Assembly: GCF_043290135.1 (NCBI RefSeq)
Contig: NC_134705.1
Span: 101,457,239 to 101,521,238 of the forward strand
Length of the DNA: 64,000 nt
Source of the DNA: Rhipicephalus microplus
Lineage: Eukaryota; Arthropoda; Arachnida; Ixodida; Ixodidae
Direction of reading: 5' to 3'
Shown piece by piece: positions 10,964 to 26,030 of this stretch (position 1 is the stretch's first letter; every line of letters begins with the position of its first letter). The translations under genes were made by a program, and so were the position numbers. The notes beneath the pieces were generated by a model. That model was not told the DNA's origin and ran no database searches. It was given only the letters and a program-made list of their open reading frames with translations.

Positions 10964-11559
10964 TTATTCTCTTCTGTCCACCATACTTTGTCTCTCCCTT
11001 ACCCGCTTGCCTTCTCTGCGAATACAGTCAGTTACTTACAAAGAACAGCGGTTATCCTGCCTACGCGCTACATGCCCAGTCCATGTCTATTTCCTCTTCT
11101 TCGTTTCAGCTTTGATATCCGAAAGCCCGGTTTTTTCCCTGATCCACTCTGCTCTCTTCTTGTCTCTTAAGGTTACACCTATCATTTACCTTTCTATCGC
11201 TCGCTGCTCGTCCTCAATTTAAGCAGACCTTTTTTGCAAGTCTCCAGGTCTCTGTTGCATAGCTAAGTACCGGCAAGATGCAGCTGTTATATAACTTCCT
11301 TTTGAGGGATAATGGCAATCTACCAGTCATGATTTAAGAGTGTTTGTGAAAAGTGCTCCAACCCATTCTTGTTCTTCTAGTCAATCTCGTGGCTTGGTTT
11401 CACGGTTATTACATGTCCTATAAGTATATGTAGTATTTTACAACTTCAAATGCACTTTTACCTATCTCGAAGCGCTGTTTTCTTCCGAAGTTGTTGCAAT
11501 TTGCTTTCATTTTCTGCAGGTTAATTTTAAGACCTACCTTTCTGCTCTCCTTGTCTAAC

Positions 11560-12672
11560 CCCGTGATCATGAGTTGCTATTCGTCCCCTGAGTTACTCAG
11601 CAATGCAATGTCAACGGCGAAGCGTAGGTTACTAAAGTACTCTCTATTAACTTTTATCCCTAACTCTTCCTATTCTAGGCCTCTGAAGACATCTTGTAAG
11701 CACGCGATAAATAGCAGTGGGGAGATTGTATTACCCTGCCTAACACTCTTCTCGATTGGTATTTTGTCGCTTGTTTTACGGAGCCCAACGGCGGCAGTTG
11801 ATTCGCTGTAAATTTCTTACAGGATCCTTATATATGCTTCGTCCGCAGCCTGATTCAGTAGTGTGTACATGACCGTTGATATTTCGAATGAATAAAACGC
11901 CTTCTCGTAATCTATGAAAGCCATATATAGTAAGTGGCTGTATTCCCAACATATTTATTACATGATTTATAGTATGAATGTGGTCTTTTTTTATTATATC
12001 CTGTCCAAAATTCTGCTTGCTTCTTTGATTGATTAAATTTTGTATTGTCTTAATTCTGTTGGCAATTACCTTTGTATATGGCTTGTATAAAATGAAGAGC
12101 AACCTGATCGGCCTGTAATTCTTCCAGCCCTTGTCATCTCCTGTCTTCTGTATTAAGATGATGTTAGCATTTTTCCAAGACTCTGGTACTCTTCCCGTCA
12201 GGAGACAGCTCCTAAACAGGGTGGCTAGTTTTTCTAAGACAATCTCTCCTCCATTATTCAGCAGATCTGATGTTACCTCATCTTCACCAGCAGCTTTGCC
12301 TCTTTGCATGCTCTCGAAGGCTTTTAAGCCTTCTATCATTACTGGTGGGGTGTCATCTGGGTTACTGCTAGTTCCTATAGTATTAGGGTCGTGGTTGTCC
12401 CGGCTACTGTACAGATCTCTGTAAAACGCCTCCGCTATTTTAACTATCCTATTCATATTGGTAGTTATTTCGTCTTCTTTTTCCCTTAGTGCATACATCC
12501 AATTTTTCCCTATCCCAAGTTTCCTCAACACTGCTTTGACGCTTTCTGCGTTTTTCAGAGCGTGTTCAATTCTCTGCATGTTATACCTTCTTACACCGGA
12601 TAGCTTACGCCGACTAATCAACATCAAAAGTTCTGCCAATTCTCTTTGGTGTGTTGTATTTGAGGCTTTCAT
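11560..12672 (-). pseudogene. Reverse transcriptase of RTE LINE copy 1
   Basis: The best frame (11776-12672, 298 codons) matches the RT N-terminal region and fingers of copy 2: KAAGEDEVTSDLL, VPESWKNANIILI, NYRPIRLL. After a frameshift the palm continues below 11776 with the strand-turn motif at about 11605-11620. There the usual FADD catalytic motif reads FAVD, since 'gttgac' replaces the expected Asp-Asp codons, so the enzyme would be dead even without the frameshifts. Confidence 0.85.
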
Positions 12673-13257
12673 GCTTTAACGCTTTTTAATGAGATTCTTC
12701 GTCTCCTGGGACAGCTTTCCAGTGTCCTGTTTAAGTACCATATCTCTAACTTCCACTGCACACTCCGTAATGATACTCGTCAGATTATCATTCATTGCGT
12801 CAAGGCTAAAGCTGGTTTCCTTGATAAGAGCTGAGTACCTGTTCTGAAGCGAGACTGAGTGTTTGTACGTTCCCTCTCATTTCTAGCTCATTTTTTTGGC
12901 TTCTGGCGTATTCGTTTCTGTCGTTCCTTCTTCATGTCTAGGCGAATTCCAGACCGCACCATCATGCTATGGTCACTGCATCATACTTCGCCAAGTGCTT
13001 CCACATCCTGCACGATGCCTGGGTGTGCAGTCAGTGTAAAGTTTAGTTCTTTCTCACTTTCTTCATTAGGGCTGCCTCATGTACACTTACGGTTCCCTCG
13101 TTTTCCGTAGAAGGTATTCAAGTTCTCTAAATTACTGCGTTCTTCGAATTCTACTAATAGCTCTCCTTTGGCATCTATAGTACAGATTACATTATCTCCT
13201 ACTGCCTGGTCTCTAGTCCGCTTCATTCATACCTTGGCATTGAAGTCGCCCATCAGA

Positions 13258-14017
13258 TGTTAAACCCCATCAATGAATCATTTAACTTATTTAACTGTTC
13301 TTCAGAACACCTAAATCCAAGAATAACGGCAGTCAACTTTCATCCATGATTGAGCTTGCGCCTGTAGTTGATACTAAACACACATTAAGCTGAAGCCGAC
13401 TACGTTGTCGTCAAAGAACAGAGACAATGTCTCTTGTACAGGCTTGCATTTCAATGTGGATGTTCAGAGAGCGTTGCCAAACAATTTTTCATGTGTTGTA
13501 GCTCTCAGGCACAACTTTAGGCGTCTCAGCAATGAAAAAAACCCGTTCTGCGTCAGCTGTGCTAACCGACAGAGTTGCCGGAGTCTTCATAAGTAGGTGC
13601 TCGTTTTGGAAGAGTACCTCTGAGCAATTAAAACCACTTGCATCGCAGACATGCTCAGCATTTCTCGCTTCTGTCGCTTCTATTTCGCAGCCTATACGGC
13701 TGCCTCTCCTCGCAATGCTGAAGTTGAAATAATGTTCGAGTATACACGCCAGTAAACTTCTCGGCCGTGGGAAGAGTGGCAGATTCGGGAACGTTCTGTG
13801 GCAGAAGTGAAGAAATAATGAGGCCTATGTCCGATGAGGCCTATGCCATCTACGCTTAACAACGGTTAACAATAAACGATGTCGCCTTCGATCGGGTGGG
13901 TAATCGCAATAATGGGTTTTCGAAGACTTGTCCGCTCAATGATGCAGCGAGAGGCCGTTGCTTGGAACGGTCACTGTACCTGTCGTTTATTGTATTTAGA
14001 GTACTTCTTACAGTACT
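13258..14017. other. Unique sequence
   Basis: No gene recognised. 13850-14010 contains 'cggttaacaataaacg' and 'gtcgtttattg', which look like a worn LTR or SINE fragment, but no partner was found. Confidence 0.3.
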
Positions 14018-14259
14018 GCCCCGCCACCATGACCTAGTGGCTGAGGTACTCGGCTGCCAAGCTGCAGTCTCGGGATCAAACGCCGACTGCAGCGGCTGCA
14101 TTTTCGATGGAGGCGAAAATAGTGTAGGCCCGTGTGCTCTGATTTGGGTGCACGGTAAAAAACCGCAGCTGGTCTAAATTTCTAGATCCATCTACAATGG
14201 TGTCTCTCGTAATCATATGGTAGTTTCTGGACGTTAAACCCTACATAGCAATCAATCAT
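14018..14259 (+). mobile_element. SINE, Ruka-like, old copy
   Basis: About 242 bp with a tRNA-like head (gccccgcc...gacctagtggctgaggtactcgg), degenerate B box, body 'ctgcattttcgatggaggcg' and 'gatttgggtgcacg', and end 'acgttaaaccctacatagcaatcaatca'. Numerous substitutions relative to 36907-37146. Confidence 0.88.
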
Positions 14260-14449
14260 TCCTACAGCAATTTTACTTAAATTTTTTCACACCCATACGT
14301 ATAGGGAGAGGGGGAATCTCATGACTTGATATACATGTGCACCATATGTTTGAACTACGGCCGATAATGACGTCACAAAGAAAAGCCTTCTCCATCGTGC
14401 CCCCTCCCCATCGGGTTCGTATGACTCCACCTCTCCCGAAAAACTTTCT

Positions 14450-15660
14450 GGCTACGCCTCTGTGCCAGAGTGCACAGAGCAGAGAGAGTACTTCGACATT
14501 TTGTAAAGTTTCCTAAAGGTGAATTCAGACGAGGAAACCGGGAGGTACTTTCGCAGCGGACGGTGCATCAAGTGACGTGTGCGACATCAAAACGTGCCGT
14601 CCTTCCTTCATCTGCTCTGTTATGCTGTCGGCACGGATGGAAATGTGTCGCCGCTATTTGATCCCTTCTTGCGACGGTCGTCGGCTCTAAAACGAGAGGA
14701 TTCATCGTCAAGTTCGTCAACTTTGGTCGGATTGGCGTGGCTAGGAAGCAGGCTGGCGGCTTAAAAGCCACATGTTTAAGCTTCGCGGCAACGACCAAAT
14801 GTGTTTCGCGTGACATTGGCTCAGGCGAGTGGTTGTTGGCGGTTTTGGTGGTGACTTGGTGGTTTTCATTCAGAGCGCATGGCCTTCATGACCACGTAAG
14901 TGCGCTGCATAAGCGAAGGAGTCGAGGGTATGCTCTAGGATACCGCGAGCGTAGCTCCAGCTGTGCTAATGTGACTTCTCCGCTGCTGTGCAGGACGAAA
15001 CTAATCAATTGACTATTCGCTCCACGGAGCAGCGGGATTTAGCTCTCGAGTGTGCATCTAGCTTACAGAGCCCGCCAAATGCATGGCTTGGGAGATGAAT
15101 GTACGCAGAAATAACTGGTGCGCAAGTAACGTGTCTGTTTTGTGCTTAGCGCACTTCACATAAGACAGTTAAAATGGTGACCAGCGTCTTCCTGGCGAGC
15201 TTGGTACACCAGTGATAAATACGAGGCTGCAGCTGGATGCTCATCCGACTATGTTTCCGCAGCATCTCGTCCTCCAAGAGAAGCCTTGTGGTGCGTTTTA
15301 AAAGCGTCAAATTCAAGAAGTGAGTGCATTTATCATTAGCAATAGCGTTGACATCTGCATCCGCTCTCTCTTTGACGCTTTCTTCGTCGCTCGCGCTGGT
15401 GTCCACGGGGTCGAAATCAAAATGCGCAGCGTACACGATGTCGTCGCCACTTCTGCTGCTCGATGAATAGTTGCACGAAATGTGAGCTGATGGCATTGCA
15501 ACACAGTGAACAAACTGACTTCGTGCCGAGAGTGCCGTTTGGTAGCAGATGATGGCACTGCTGCGATCGGTTTGTGACGTCACACACGACACGGAAAACT
15601 GGAAGTCGCCGGCAGTGGGTGGAGTTTACCATCGAAGACTTCTACAGCTTATTTTGGACT
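14450..15660. other. GC-richer block of unknown origin
   Basis: This block stands out from its AT-rich surroundings. The longest frame is on the minus strand (15146-15592, 148 codons) with an acidic Asp/Ser/Glu-rich stretch; I do not recognise it. On the plus strand a donor-like 'cacgtaagtg' (14895) and an acceptor-like 'ctgctgtgcag' (14993) could frame a small intron. It may be a DNA-transposon relic or an unrelated host segment. Confidence 0.3.
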
Positions 15661-15869
15661 GAAATAATCGTTTACAGTTTAGTTTTCACACTTTTACGAG
15701 CGTATTCGGCCCTCTACAATCGTTTTTCTCCGAAAATCGCAAATTGATAGGTTACCATCTCTTGACCCTTTTAACTCTTCACTTGCTAGCATTTTCGAAT
15801 AATGCAACACAGAGTATATAAAACCTAATATAGCTAAGACAGTTTATCTTTGTTTCTCTCGCAGAAGAG

Positions 15870-16480
15870 CTCCCCTTTTCTGTAAATACAGGCTAGGCTT
15901 ATTACCGCGGCATGAGGAAACGATGTACAAGTACTTAGGTGTCACTGTTACTAGTACCTTATCGTGGAATACAAATAGAGATAATAATTGTTCTTCTGCA
16001 TACCGCAAATGATAACTTTTAAGACAGAAGTTAAACAGTCTCATCGAGCAGTAAAATAACTTGTTTATAACACACTAATTAGGCCAAAATTTGAATATGC
16101 ATGTGTTCTTTGGATACCCTTAGCTAAAACCAACCTTGCCTGCCTAATAAATGTTATAAGAAAAGCTGTCAGGTTTATTTATCAAAATTTTCTTCGTATA
16201 ACACGCACACTGAGCTAACGCTGGCTAACAGCATGCCATGCCTAGCTCTAAGACGGAAAGCTGCACTTTTACAATTGCTTTACCTATGAGAAACTAACAA
16301 TTAACCCCTCACCCTATTTTTCAACTTTAACATAGAGAACTACTTGCCACGTTATGCTAATTATTTGAAATCATATTTTACGAGAACAGTTTTATTCAAT
16401 TTTTCTTTTTTCTCGCGCATCGTAAGGATTTGAATGAATATTTGTAGCCTTCCATAATATTGAGCTCACTGCAAAATGCA
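15870..16480 (+). pseudogene. CR1/Jockey-like LINE relic (end of ORF2)
   Basis: The pieces YKYLGVTVTSTLSWN at about 15929 and LIRPKFEYACVLWIP at about 16074, then IRKAVRFIY, are the conserved region just after the RT palm in CR1/Jockey-type elements. Further degenerate text to about 16440 fits the C-terminus (PRYANYLKSY). Multiple frameshifts and stops. Confidence 0.8.
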
Positions 16481-17261
16481 GTAACTATATTTGTGTTTGC
16501 TTTGTTTTGTAGTTAAAGTTTTTCACTAACCCATCTCGGACACGTATAAAGTCTGCCGTATTAAAAAATGTGTTCGATCGATTGAAGAATGAGCTGAGGA
16601 ATTTTTTTCACCATATGTCATGTGGCCGTGATAATACCCAGTTTTTCGCGACGTCGTTGAGTTTATTGTCCATGTTTAGGCGCTTCCGATTGTAGTGTTT
16701 TTCATGATATTTACCGTTTTCTCCTCTAATATTCGTAGATTTGCACGCCATTCACTTCTAGTTTGGTCATTCACCTTATTGATCATACTGGCTGTAATGG
16801 TTTGGCTCATCACTGGTCATCAACCCCTCGTTTACATAGTGCAAAAAAACGGGCCATCATTTTTAGAAGAAGTTGTTTGGCATGCAATCTCCTCCACATG
16901 CTGTCATCATTCAACGTTGACTGATGCCTGGTTCAACACCTTCTGCTACCAAAAATTAGATAACACAACGCTGTTTCTCAGTCGTTGAATTCAGCAGTCG
17001 GACGCCACCCTGTCATCCATCACACGCAGTGTCTCGTCAATGGCATGGTGCGTATATATCAGCGATTGCCCTCTCGTGCAAATGCGGGTGCCCCCGCATG
17101 GTCCAGTTCACAAGAGCATATCGACAGGTATTTTTGAATATTATAGGTATTTTTGAATATTATATAGGGTTATTCTACATTAGACTCACTATTCACTCTC
17201 TAAGTTTATCTTTTTTTTCATTTTGTCATTATACGAGCACTCTCCGTGTTCTAAAGGAGAA
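16481..17261. other. Intron 2, nothing recognised
   Basis: Unique AT-rich sequence with a short direct duplication of 'ggtatttttgaatattata' at about 17128-17163. No gene. Confidence 0.4.
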
Positions 17262-17527
17262 AGAAGTGTATACTGAAGGGCTCATTTTTCCATGTTTTGA
17301 CACAATAATAATAAACTCTAACAGAGAATAATGCCAAGGAAAGTATAGGGGAAGTTATTAGACCAAATTGTATTGTAAATGTGAAAAACGTGGGTGAAAA
17401 GATAACTTTCCGTCGGTTTCTGACCATGACAAGTCATCTTTTTATCCCCTTTTCTTGACATTTACATCACAACTCAGTCTGAAAACTTCCCTTGTACTTT
17501 TCTTGGCATTTTTGTCTGTTTGATCTC

Positions 17528-17535
<8 letters not shown>
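17262..17535. mobile_element. Pair of SINE bodies head to head
   Basis: The left half (about 17262-17425) reads as the reverse complement of a SINE body: 'ctaacagagaataatgccaag', 'gtataggggaagtt', 'ggtgaaaagataactt'. The right half (about 17426-17535) reads the same body forward: 'catctttttatcccc', 'cttggcatttttgtctgttt'. Together they form a foldback of about 100-base arms whose tRNA-like heads are reduced to about 20 bases. The right copy runs straight into a (TA)n tail. Confidence 0.65.

Positions 17536-17570
<35 letters not shown>
17532..17570. repeat. (TA)n at SINE tail
   Basis: About 40 bases of TA placed between the 3' ends of two SINE copies. Confidence 0.9.
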
Positions 17571-17571
<1 letters not shown>

Positions 17572-17572
<1 letters not shown>

Positions 17573-17760
17573 GGAAACGAATTGAATACATAAGGTCTTG
17601 CTTTTCCGTGTTTTGAATCAATAGTAAAAAAATCTAACAGACAATAGTGCCAAGAAATGTATAGAAGTTATTAAAACCAATATAAAATAAATAATAAGAA
17701 GGAAAAGTGGGTGAAAAACTAACTTGCCGTGAGCCGCAATCGAGCCTACGACCTCCAAAA
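17572..17760 (-). mobile_element. SINE of the 'gtgaaaa-aacttgccg' family
   Basis: Same body as the neighbouring pair, in reverse: 'ctaacagacaatagtgccaag', 'gggtgaaaaactaacttgccgtgagcc', then a degenerate tRNA B box 'caatcgagcct'. A (CT)n tract and another (TA)n follow. Confidence 0.65.
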
Positions 17761-17782
17761 AACGCGTTCTCTCTCTCTCTCT

Positions 17783-17846
<64 letters not shown>
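17761..17846. repeat. (CT)n then (TA)n
   Basis: About 20 bases of CT and about 60 of TA, abutting the left LTR of the gag-only element. Confidence 0.95.
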
Positions 17847-20544
<2,698 letters not shown>

Positions 20545-20716
20545 TCATGCCAATGCGAGTATGTGCCATGGTGTGAAAGAAGAAGAGGACGGTTGGTGTG
20601 TGCTCGTGCTCTAACGTTCGGTTCGGCTCGACGTCCAGTGCTGCTCCTGTGAACAGACACTCTGATCGTTCTGTTATCACGTGACATTTTCTGGTGGAGG
20701 TGCGGGGTAGTGTTGT

Positions 20717-21994
20717 ATGCACTGCAATCAGCAGCAAGGTCCCGGTACTAGTCGCGACTTGGAAGAACCAGCTGACCTACGGCGTAGCAGGCGACAACTA
20801 GGCCTACCTCCTGAATTCGGACAATTTCCACAACTCGGCAGTACTATGGCTAGTGCGGGAACGCAAACCCAAGAAACATCAACGCTGCCTCCTCCATGGT
20901 TCTTCAACGTCCCGCGTACTCCGAAGCCGTTCCACGGTGACCCTTATGAGGACGTCGATGACTGGCTTGACAACTACAACCGTTGCGGCAGCGTCAACGA
21001 GTGGAACGAGCAGCGAAAGCTTCGGTATGTCTACTTTTATCTCGAGGACTCTGCGCGCACTTGGTTCGAAAACCATGAAGCCACTATGACAACCTGGCCA
21101 GAGTTTTGCAACCAGTTGCGAAATACCTTCCGAAGCTCTGACCGAAAGGAGCAAGCGGAACGGCTCCTCAATTCCCGAAACCAGCGTCCTAACGAGAGTG
21201 TTGCCATGTTCGTTGAGGACATGACGCGGCTGTTCAGGCGAGCCGACTCTTCAATGACGGAAGAGAAGAAGGTGCGCCTCCTAATGCGGGGAGTGAAAGA
21301 GCAGCTGTTCGCGGGACTAGTGCGGAACCCTCCCAGCACTGAAGAGGATTTCCTCCGCGAAGCCACGACAATGGAGAGAATGCTAAGGCAGCGTTCGTAC
21401 CAGTATGAGCGTCCTGGCAGTCTTTCGTCAGTGTCGTCTGCCCTACCAACACCTGACTTCACGACTGTAAATGACCTGACGGAGCTCGTGCGCAGTATTG
21501 TGCGCGAGGAGCTGCAAAAGCTGCACGTGGTGTCTGCTCTAACGGATGTCGTTCGCGAAGAGGTCCGGCAGCTGCTGCACCCCATGACGACTATGCGTGC
21601 AGCCGAAGTCCAACCCATGACGGCCCCGCGTCCAGCCAAGGCTCCGCTATTAACGTACGCGGAAGCACTACGTACTCCTGCACCGGCTGTTGGCTATCCG
21701 TCCCGTCCGTCCAGCCTGCAGACGACACCGTCGTTCTACTCGGGACCGCCGCAGTACGGCAACACACCCCTTACACGGAAATCCAGTGTATGGCGTGCTC
21801 CCGTCAACCGGCCTCTATGTTATCACTGTGGTGAACCAGGTCACATCTACCGTGAGTGCGCCTACAGGCACATGGGTCTTCCCGGCTTTCATCCGGATGC
21901 TCGTCGACCCAGAGATGGTGAGCGGCCCCGTGCTATCGCCGAATACTTGGCAAGCCAACGATCCTCAACCCTTCGGCGTCACCAATCCCGCTAA
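20717..21994 (+). CDS. gag: Gag of element 2, apparently intact
   Basis: 425 codons. The N-terminal third is hydrophilic; a capsid-like region starts at about residue 65 (PKPFHGDPYEDVDDWL) and runs through LLNSRNQRPNESV and LMRGVKEQLF. A CCHC knuckle (CYHCGEPGHIYREC) lies at about 368-381. A Ser/Arg tail ends at TAA. It serves as the reference showing what element 1 has lost. The first ATG lies 31 bases downstream of the 5' LTR; a later one near residue 44 is an alternative. Confidence 0.9.
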   Translation: MHCNQQQGPGTSRDLEEPADLRRSRRQLGLPPEFGQFPQLGSTMASAGTQTQETSTLPPPWFFNVPRTPKPFHGDPYEDVDDWLDNYNRCGSVNEWNEQRKLRYVYFYLEDSARTWFENHEATMTTWPEFCNQLRNTFRSSDRKEQAERLLNSRNQRPNESVAMFVEDMTRLFRRADSSMTEEKKVRLLMRGVKEQLFAGLVRNPPSTEEDFLREATTMERMLRQRSYQYERPGSLSSVSSALPTPDFTTVNDLTELVRSIVREELQKLHVVSALTDVVREEVRQLLHPMTTMRAAEVQPMTAPRPAKAPLLTYAEALRTPAPAVGYPSRPSSLQTTPSFYSGPPQYGNTPLTRKSSVWRAPVNRPLCYHCGEPGHIYRECAYRHMGLPGFHPDARRPRDGERPRAIAEYLASQRSSTLRRHQSR

Positions 21995-22199
21995 CCATCT
22001 CCACGGCGTTCCACGTCACCTGGCCAACAATCAACCTTTGCGGACGTCCTTGCAGGAAGATCGCCTAGATCCACAAGCCCGCGCCGGGGAAACTAAGAAC
22101 AGCGACCTCTGGGGGTGAGGCGCTGTTGATCGACCGTTACAAGACCCTACCCCAATTTGCCTGCCGACATCCGACGACATTCTTTCACCGACGTGTGCC

Positions 22200-25100
22200 A
22201 TCGACGACAAACGGGTCTCTGCTCGTATCTCTGTTCTTGTCGACAACCACCCGCTGACCGCTCTGGCAGATACGGGCGCCGATTATTCTGTTATGAGCGC
22301 TGACCTCACTGCACAGCTAAGAAAAGTAACGACACCTTGGGGACATGGAACCAACCTCCGGACTGCGGGAGGTCACCTATTGACACCGCTAGGAGTGTGC
22401 ACTGCCCGCCTCCGAATTCGTGAGTCGACGTAGATTGTTTCCTTCGTTGTATAGCGCGAGTGCTCCCAAAACGTGATTCTCGGAATGGATTTTCTCCGCG
22501 AGCATGGAGCTATTATTAACCTTCGCGACCTGCTCATAACGTTATCTAACGACCATACAGCCCTACGAAAGGATGCAGTTGCGCCGACCACAACACTTCG
22601 AATTGCTGACGACACCATCGCACTGCCGCCGCGAGCCAGTATGTTGGTAACTGTGGAGAGCGACTGTGACAACAAGAGTAGTGGCATCGCGGAAACTAAC
22701 CTTTCGGTGCTCTTGGCTCGGCAGATTTGTGTCGCGCGTGTTATCGTCAAACTGAAACATCGGAGGACTCAGCTTCTGATCACGAATTTCGGCGGCCAGT
22801 ACCAACACTTGGCAAAGCGAACAGCAATCGCGAACTTTGAAGCCATCGATGACGAAGAATGTTCCACTATCGCTCCGATTGCCACTGCTGCCGAAGGTAA
22901 CACTGCATTAGCCAGTACAGTTAACGTGAATTGCCAACTATCCTGTGCGCAGCAACAGCAGATACGCATGATTTTACGTACGTATAGTGATTGCTTTGCG
23001 TCCACCTCCAAAATCAAGCAGACCCCAACCGTGAAGCACCGCTTTATAACGGACCCTACCGAACAGCCTGTACGACAGCACGCCTACCACGTGTCGCAAA
23101 AAGAACAAGAGGCAATACGTTTTCAAGTGAAACAGATGATCGACAACGACGTCATCCAACCGTCGAACAGTCCATGGGCGTCACCCGTCGTACTTGTTAA
23201 AAAGAAAGACGGCACTCTTCGATTTTGCGTCCATTACCGGAAGCTCAACAAAGTGACGAAGAGAGACGTCTACCCTCTCCCACGCATAGATGATTCACTG
23301 AATCGACTTCGACATGCCCGATATTTTTCCTCAATGAATTAACGCAGCGGCTACTGGCAGATCGAGGTCGATGAACGTGACAGGGAAAAAACAGCATTCA
23401 TAACTCCCGATGGCCTCTACGAAGTCAAAGTGTTACCATTTGGATTGTGCTCTGCACCGGCAACGTTCCAAGGGATGATGGACACCGTCCTGTCCGGTCT
23501 GAAGTGGGAGTCCTGCCTCGTGTATTTAGACGACGTCGTTGTTTTTTCCAAAACATTCGAGCAACATTTACAACGACTTCAGTCCGTCTTCGTCGCTATT
23601 CGATCCGCAGGCCTATCTCTAAAACCGGAGAAGTGTCAATTCGGCTACGAAGAGCTAAAGATCCTCGGCCACCTTATCAGTCACGATGGCATTAGACCAG
23701 ACCCAGAAAAGACCATGGCTGTTGCTGCATTTCCTCCACCTTCGAACAAACGGGATTTGCGCCGGTTTTTGGGTCTCTGCGCCTACTACAGGCGCTTTGT
23801 CCAGAGATTTGCCAACATCGCTGAACCCCTTACCCGTTTAACGAAGGAGGATACTCCTTTTGTGTGGGGTCCAGAGCAGAGAGCCGCTTTTTCCCGGCTT
23901 CAGCAGTGCCTTCAGAGTGAACCCTTACTAGGGCACTTTGATGAAGATGCCACCACCGAACTTCACACTGACGCAAGCAACATCGGTCTTGGTGCAGTAC
24001 TCGTCCAGTGGCAAGACGGCGCTGAACGTCCCATCGCTTATGCTAGCCGCATTTTATCATCTGCGGAAACTAACTACTCGACCACGGAGAAGGAATGTCT
24101 TGCTGTTATTTGGGCGATAACAAAGTTCCGACCGTATCTGTATGGCTGTCCATTCAGAGTATTTACGGACCACCGTGCCCTCTGTTGGCTGGCCAATCTC
24201 AAGGACCCTTCAGGGCGCCTCGCGAGGTGGAGCTTACGCCTTCAAGAATTTGAGGTTACAGTCGTCTACAAGTCGGGCCGCACGCACACTGATGCTGATT
24301 GCCTTTCGCGCGCACCCCTCGCGACGACATCGAGGGACGATGATACCGATGGCCATTTTCTTTGTGCAGTCAGTGAATCTGACTTGGCCCAACAACAGTG
24401 GAATGATTCATAGGTCCAACAACTTATCAAATACCTTCAAGGTCGCAGCTCGAGTCCACCACTGGCATTTGCACGTTCAGGGTCATTTTGTCTCCGCAAT
24501 GACATCGTCTACAAAAAGAGCTTCGAACCTTATGCGACTGAGTACCTCTTCGTCGTTCCACCAGGGCTACGTGCTGACATTTTATCTGCCTGCCACGACG
24601 AGCCTTCCTCCGGCCACCTAGGATTCGCACGTACCCTTGCCCGGATTCGGACTCGCTACTACTGGCCAAAGCTCACCCAGGATGTCAAGCATTACGTTAA
24701 AACGTGCAATCATTGCCAGCGCTGTAAAGCCCCACCTGTGCGCCCTGCTGGTTTATTACAGCCTGTTGCACCCCCGTCACAACCGTTTGAACGAATCGGC
24801 ATGGACTTGCTTGGGCCCTTCCCGAAGTCACATGATGGCAACCGCTGGATCGTAGTCGCTACTGACTATTTAACGAGGTACTGCGAAACGAAAGCCCTAC
24901 AACGAGGCACCGCCAATGAGGTTGCGTATTTTTTCATCAACAACATCGTCCTCCGCCATGGAGCGCCAACAGTTCTTATCACTGACCGTGGAACAGCCTT
25001 TACAGCCCAATTGATGCAAGACGTCACGAGACTTAGTGAAACAGCTCATCGCAAAACAACCGCATATCATCCACAAACCAATGGTCTGACGGAGAGATTA

Positions 25101-25648
25101 AACAAGACGCTCGCTGACATGCTATCTATGTACGTCGACCGTGATCACAAAACCTGGGATGCGATTTTGCCATACGTAACGTTCGCTTACAACACTGCGG
25201 TTCAAGAGACTACGGGTTTCACTCCATTCCGGTTGCTTCACGGCCGAGAAGCAATTACGATGCTTGATGCCATGCTGTTGCCTGACACGACCGATAAATT
25301 ACTACTGATGCGAACGACTTTATCCGGCTCGCCGACGCGGCCCGCCAGCTTGCACTCAAGCGGATCCGAAAACAACAACGAATCGACTCGCAGAGGTACA
25401 ACTCCCGTCATCGCCAGGTCATTTACCAACCCGGTGATCTGGTCTGGCTGTGGATCCCCGTTCGCAAAAGGGGCCACTCGGAAAAGTTACTTCACCGCTA
25501 CTTTGGTCCCTATAGAGTACTACGGCGCCCCACAGATGTCAACTACGAAATTCTGCTTGAAGACACAGCTCAGCGATCTCGATGTTCCCAGCAGGCCGAC
25601 ATTGTTCATGTGTCACGGATGAAGCCACACTACCCCCGAGCCACCTGA
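22200..25648 (+). pseudogene. pol: Pol of element 2, broken
   Basis: The order is protease (LADTGADYSVMS near 22262), RT (YPLPRIDD, then YLDDVVVF near 23524), RNase H (HTDAS near 23965), zinc-binding integrase region (CHDEPSSGH near 24595) and DDE core (TDRGTAF near 24982). In-frame stops lie at 22431 (TAG), 22452 (TAG), 23340 (TAA, just after the YFSS motif of RT) and 24411 (TAG). A frameshift near 25300 garbles the C-terminus until the end at about 25648. It cannot yield a full polyprotein. Confidence 0.92.
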
Positions 25649-25917
25649 CGCTGCTTCATCACGCGTCTTTGTGCGTGTACGCGACTACCTTAACTTTTAA
25701 TCGGCATTGGTCATCGGGGTGGTACTTTTTTTTTCGAAAGGGGGGGTAATGCCACAGGCATGCAACGAGGTTTAGCCATGCCAATGCGAGTATGTGCCAT
25801 GGTGTGAAAGAAGAAGAGGACAGTTGGTGTGTGCTCGTGCTCTAACGTTCGGTTCGGCTCGACGTCCAGTGCTGCTCCTGTGAACAGACGTTCTGATCGT
25901 TCTGTGATCACGTGACA

Positions 25918-25963
<46 letters not shown>

Positions 25964-25990
25964 TTGTGTGTGTGTGTGTGTGTGTTTCAT
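25918..25990. repeat. (TA)n then (GT)n
   Basis: A TA tract with TACATA and TTTATA interruptions, followed by about 20 bases of GT; right flank of element 2. Confidence 0.92.
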
Positions 25991-26030
25991 GCTAGTAAAC
26001 AGTTTTAAAGTGTATGAATATACTTTCCAG

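Larger units (their letters stand above)
9839..13257 (-). mobile_element. RTE-type LINE copy 1, 5'-truncated, interrupted
   Basis: Oriented leftwards: (ATC)n tail at about 9843-9867, RT coding in the middle, endonuclease remnants up to 13257, where homology with copy 2 stops at the 'gtcgcccatca' endonuclease segment. It aligns with copy 2 (28353-31985) along its length apart from a 995-bp DNA-transposon insertion. Many frameshifts and stops. Confidence 0.9.

Noticed and set aside
17107..17127. 21-nt phase 1-1 exon candidate
   Set aside because: The acceptor has no pyrimidine tract and the donor gtattt is weak.
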